From Cryobacterium psychrophilum (GTDB lineage Bacteria > Actinomycetota > Actinomycetes > Actinomycetales > Microbacteriaceae): DNA of 64,000 nucleotides. Below the pieces are notes generated by a model. The model was given only the letters and a program-made list of their open reading frames with translations, did no database searches and was not told the DNA's origin. Below are positions 63,749-64,000 of the stretch, one piece after another. The DNA is taken from contig NZ_SODI01000001.1 of the NCBI RefSeq assembly GCF_004365915.1, positions 310,001 to 374,000 on the forward strand, written 5' to 3'. Every line of letters begins with the position of its first letter. Position 1 is the stretch's first letter. A program made the position numbers and the translations under genes.

Positions 63749-64000
63749 TCACTGATCCGGGGAGTCGGGAAGCGGCGGGACGGGATCGGCCTGTCGGGTC
63801 CTGTTGTCGGCGGGGTCACGCTGGCGTCGGCTCGCGAGCAGAAACGGAATCCCGATGAGCTGCACGACACCACCGATCACGAGCGAGGTGCCGTAACCCC
63901 CAAGATCGGCGGCACGGCCCAGCGCCGGTTGGATGAAGACCCCGCCAAGGCTGCCGAACAGCGAGTCGAATGACAGCACGGTGGCGCGTTGCTCCGACGG
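63749..64000 (-). CDS. MFS transporter, C-terminal part (cut by window edge)
   Basis: The last 83 residues of an MFS permease, with the partial motif ATVLSFDSLFGSLGGVFIQPALGRAAD split over the final helices and a short polar tail. The start lies beyond 64000. Substrate unknown. On the minus strand the gene precedes the rhodanese promoter by about 200 bases. Confidence 0.8.
   Translation of the reverse strand, partial: PSEQRATVLSFDSLFGSLGGVFIQPALGRAADLGGYGTSLVIGGVVQLIGIPFLLASRRQRDPADNRTRQADPVPPLPDSPDQ

Overview
The window is a stretch of high-GC Gram-positive chromosome, most likely an actinobacterium of the family Microbacteriaceae (Cryobacterium/Leifsonia-like). This placement is inferred from the very high GC, a maltokinase with N-terminal cap, a HelD-type RNA polymerase recycling ATPase, a BTAD/SARP regulator, a DUF222/13E12 HNH protein, a DUF6545 membrane protein and many apparently leaderless genes. 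No rRNA, tRNA, CRISPR array, complete insertion sequence or prophage was seen.

Layout. 0-8 kb: flotillin, orphan SARP-like regulator, enoyl-CoA hydratase, a TetR regulator divergent from a glutaryl-CoA-dehydrogenase-like enzyme with a clear palindromic operator between them, a membrane/ACT protein, and maltokinase. 8-15 kb: lipoprotein, a GT2 glycosyltransferase coupled to a one-helix membrane protein, a GAF-LuxR regulator, an MHS-type transporter, aldo/keto reductase and quinone-oxidoreductase-like genes. 15-24.4 kb: HelD, then a tightly overlapping minus-strand operon jetA-jetB-jetC (Wadjet/MukBEF-like SMC complex). Its fourth position, where the JetD nuclease is expected, holds a 2-oxoglutarate/Fe(II) oxygenase. 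24.5-28.4 kb: alpha/beta hydrolase, small membrane protein, and a C-S lyase plus O-acetylhomoserine sulfhydrylase pair. 29-41.7 kb: many single genes (phosphatases, LLM oxidoreductase, 2'-5' RNA ligase, DUF6545, kinase, acyl-CoA synthetase, DUF222-HNH, VOC dioxygenase-like). 42.5-44 kb is a decaying segment with DUF4386 and TetR remnants and a hydrolase carrying two TAG codons. 44-52.8 kb: DEAD-box helicase, malQ, Nudix CoA pyrophosphatase, DUF2975, broken RidA, arfB, LysE exporter, GNAT remnant, cation/proton antiporter. 53-64 kb: small Cys-rich protein, two paralogous membrane proteins, msrA, pseudouridine synthase, a Ca2+-ATPase-like P2 ATPase, cupin, SRPBCC, acyl-CoA dehydrogenase, rhodanese lipoprotein and the end of an MFS transporter.

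Working together. Acyl-CoA metabolism recurs (enoyl-CoA hydratase, two acyl-CoA dehydrogenases, acyl-CoA synthetase), as does glycogen/maltodextrin metabolism (maltokinase, MalQ). Three transcription units (two around 53-54 kb and the rhodanese at 63 kb) share an ATACCC-N4-GGGTAT type palindrome overlapping the -10 element, so they form a candidate CsoR/CstR (copper or sulfane-sulfur) regulon. Three convergent gene ends carry a shared nested palindrome family. At least five broken genes show ongoing decay between 35 and 51.5 kb.
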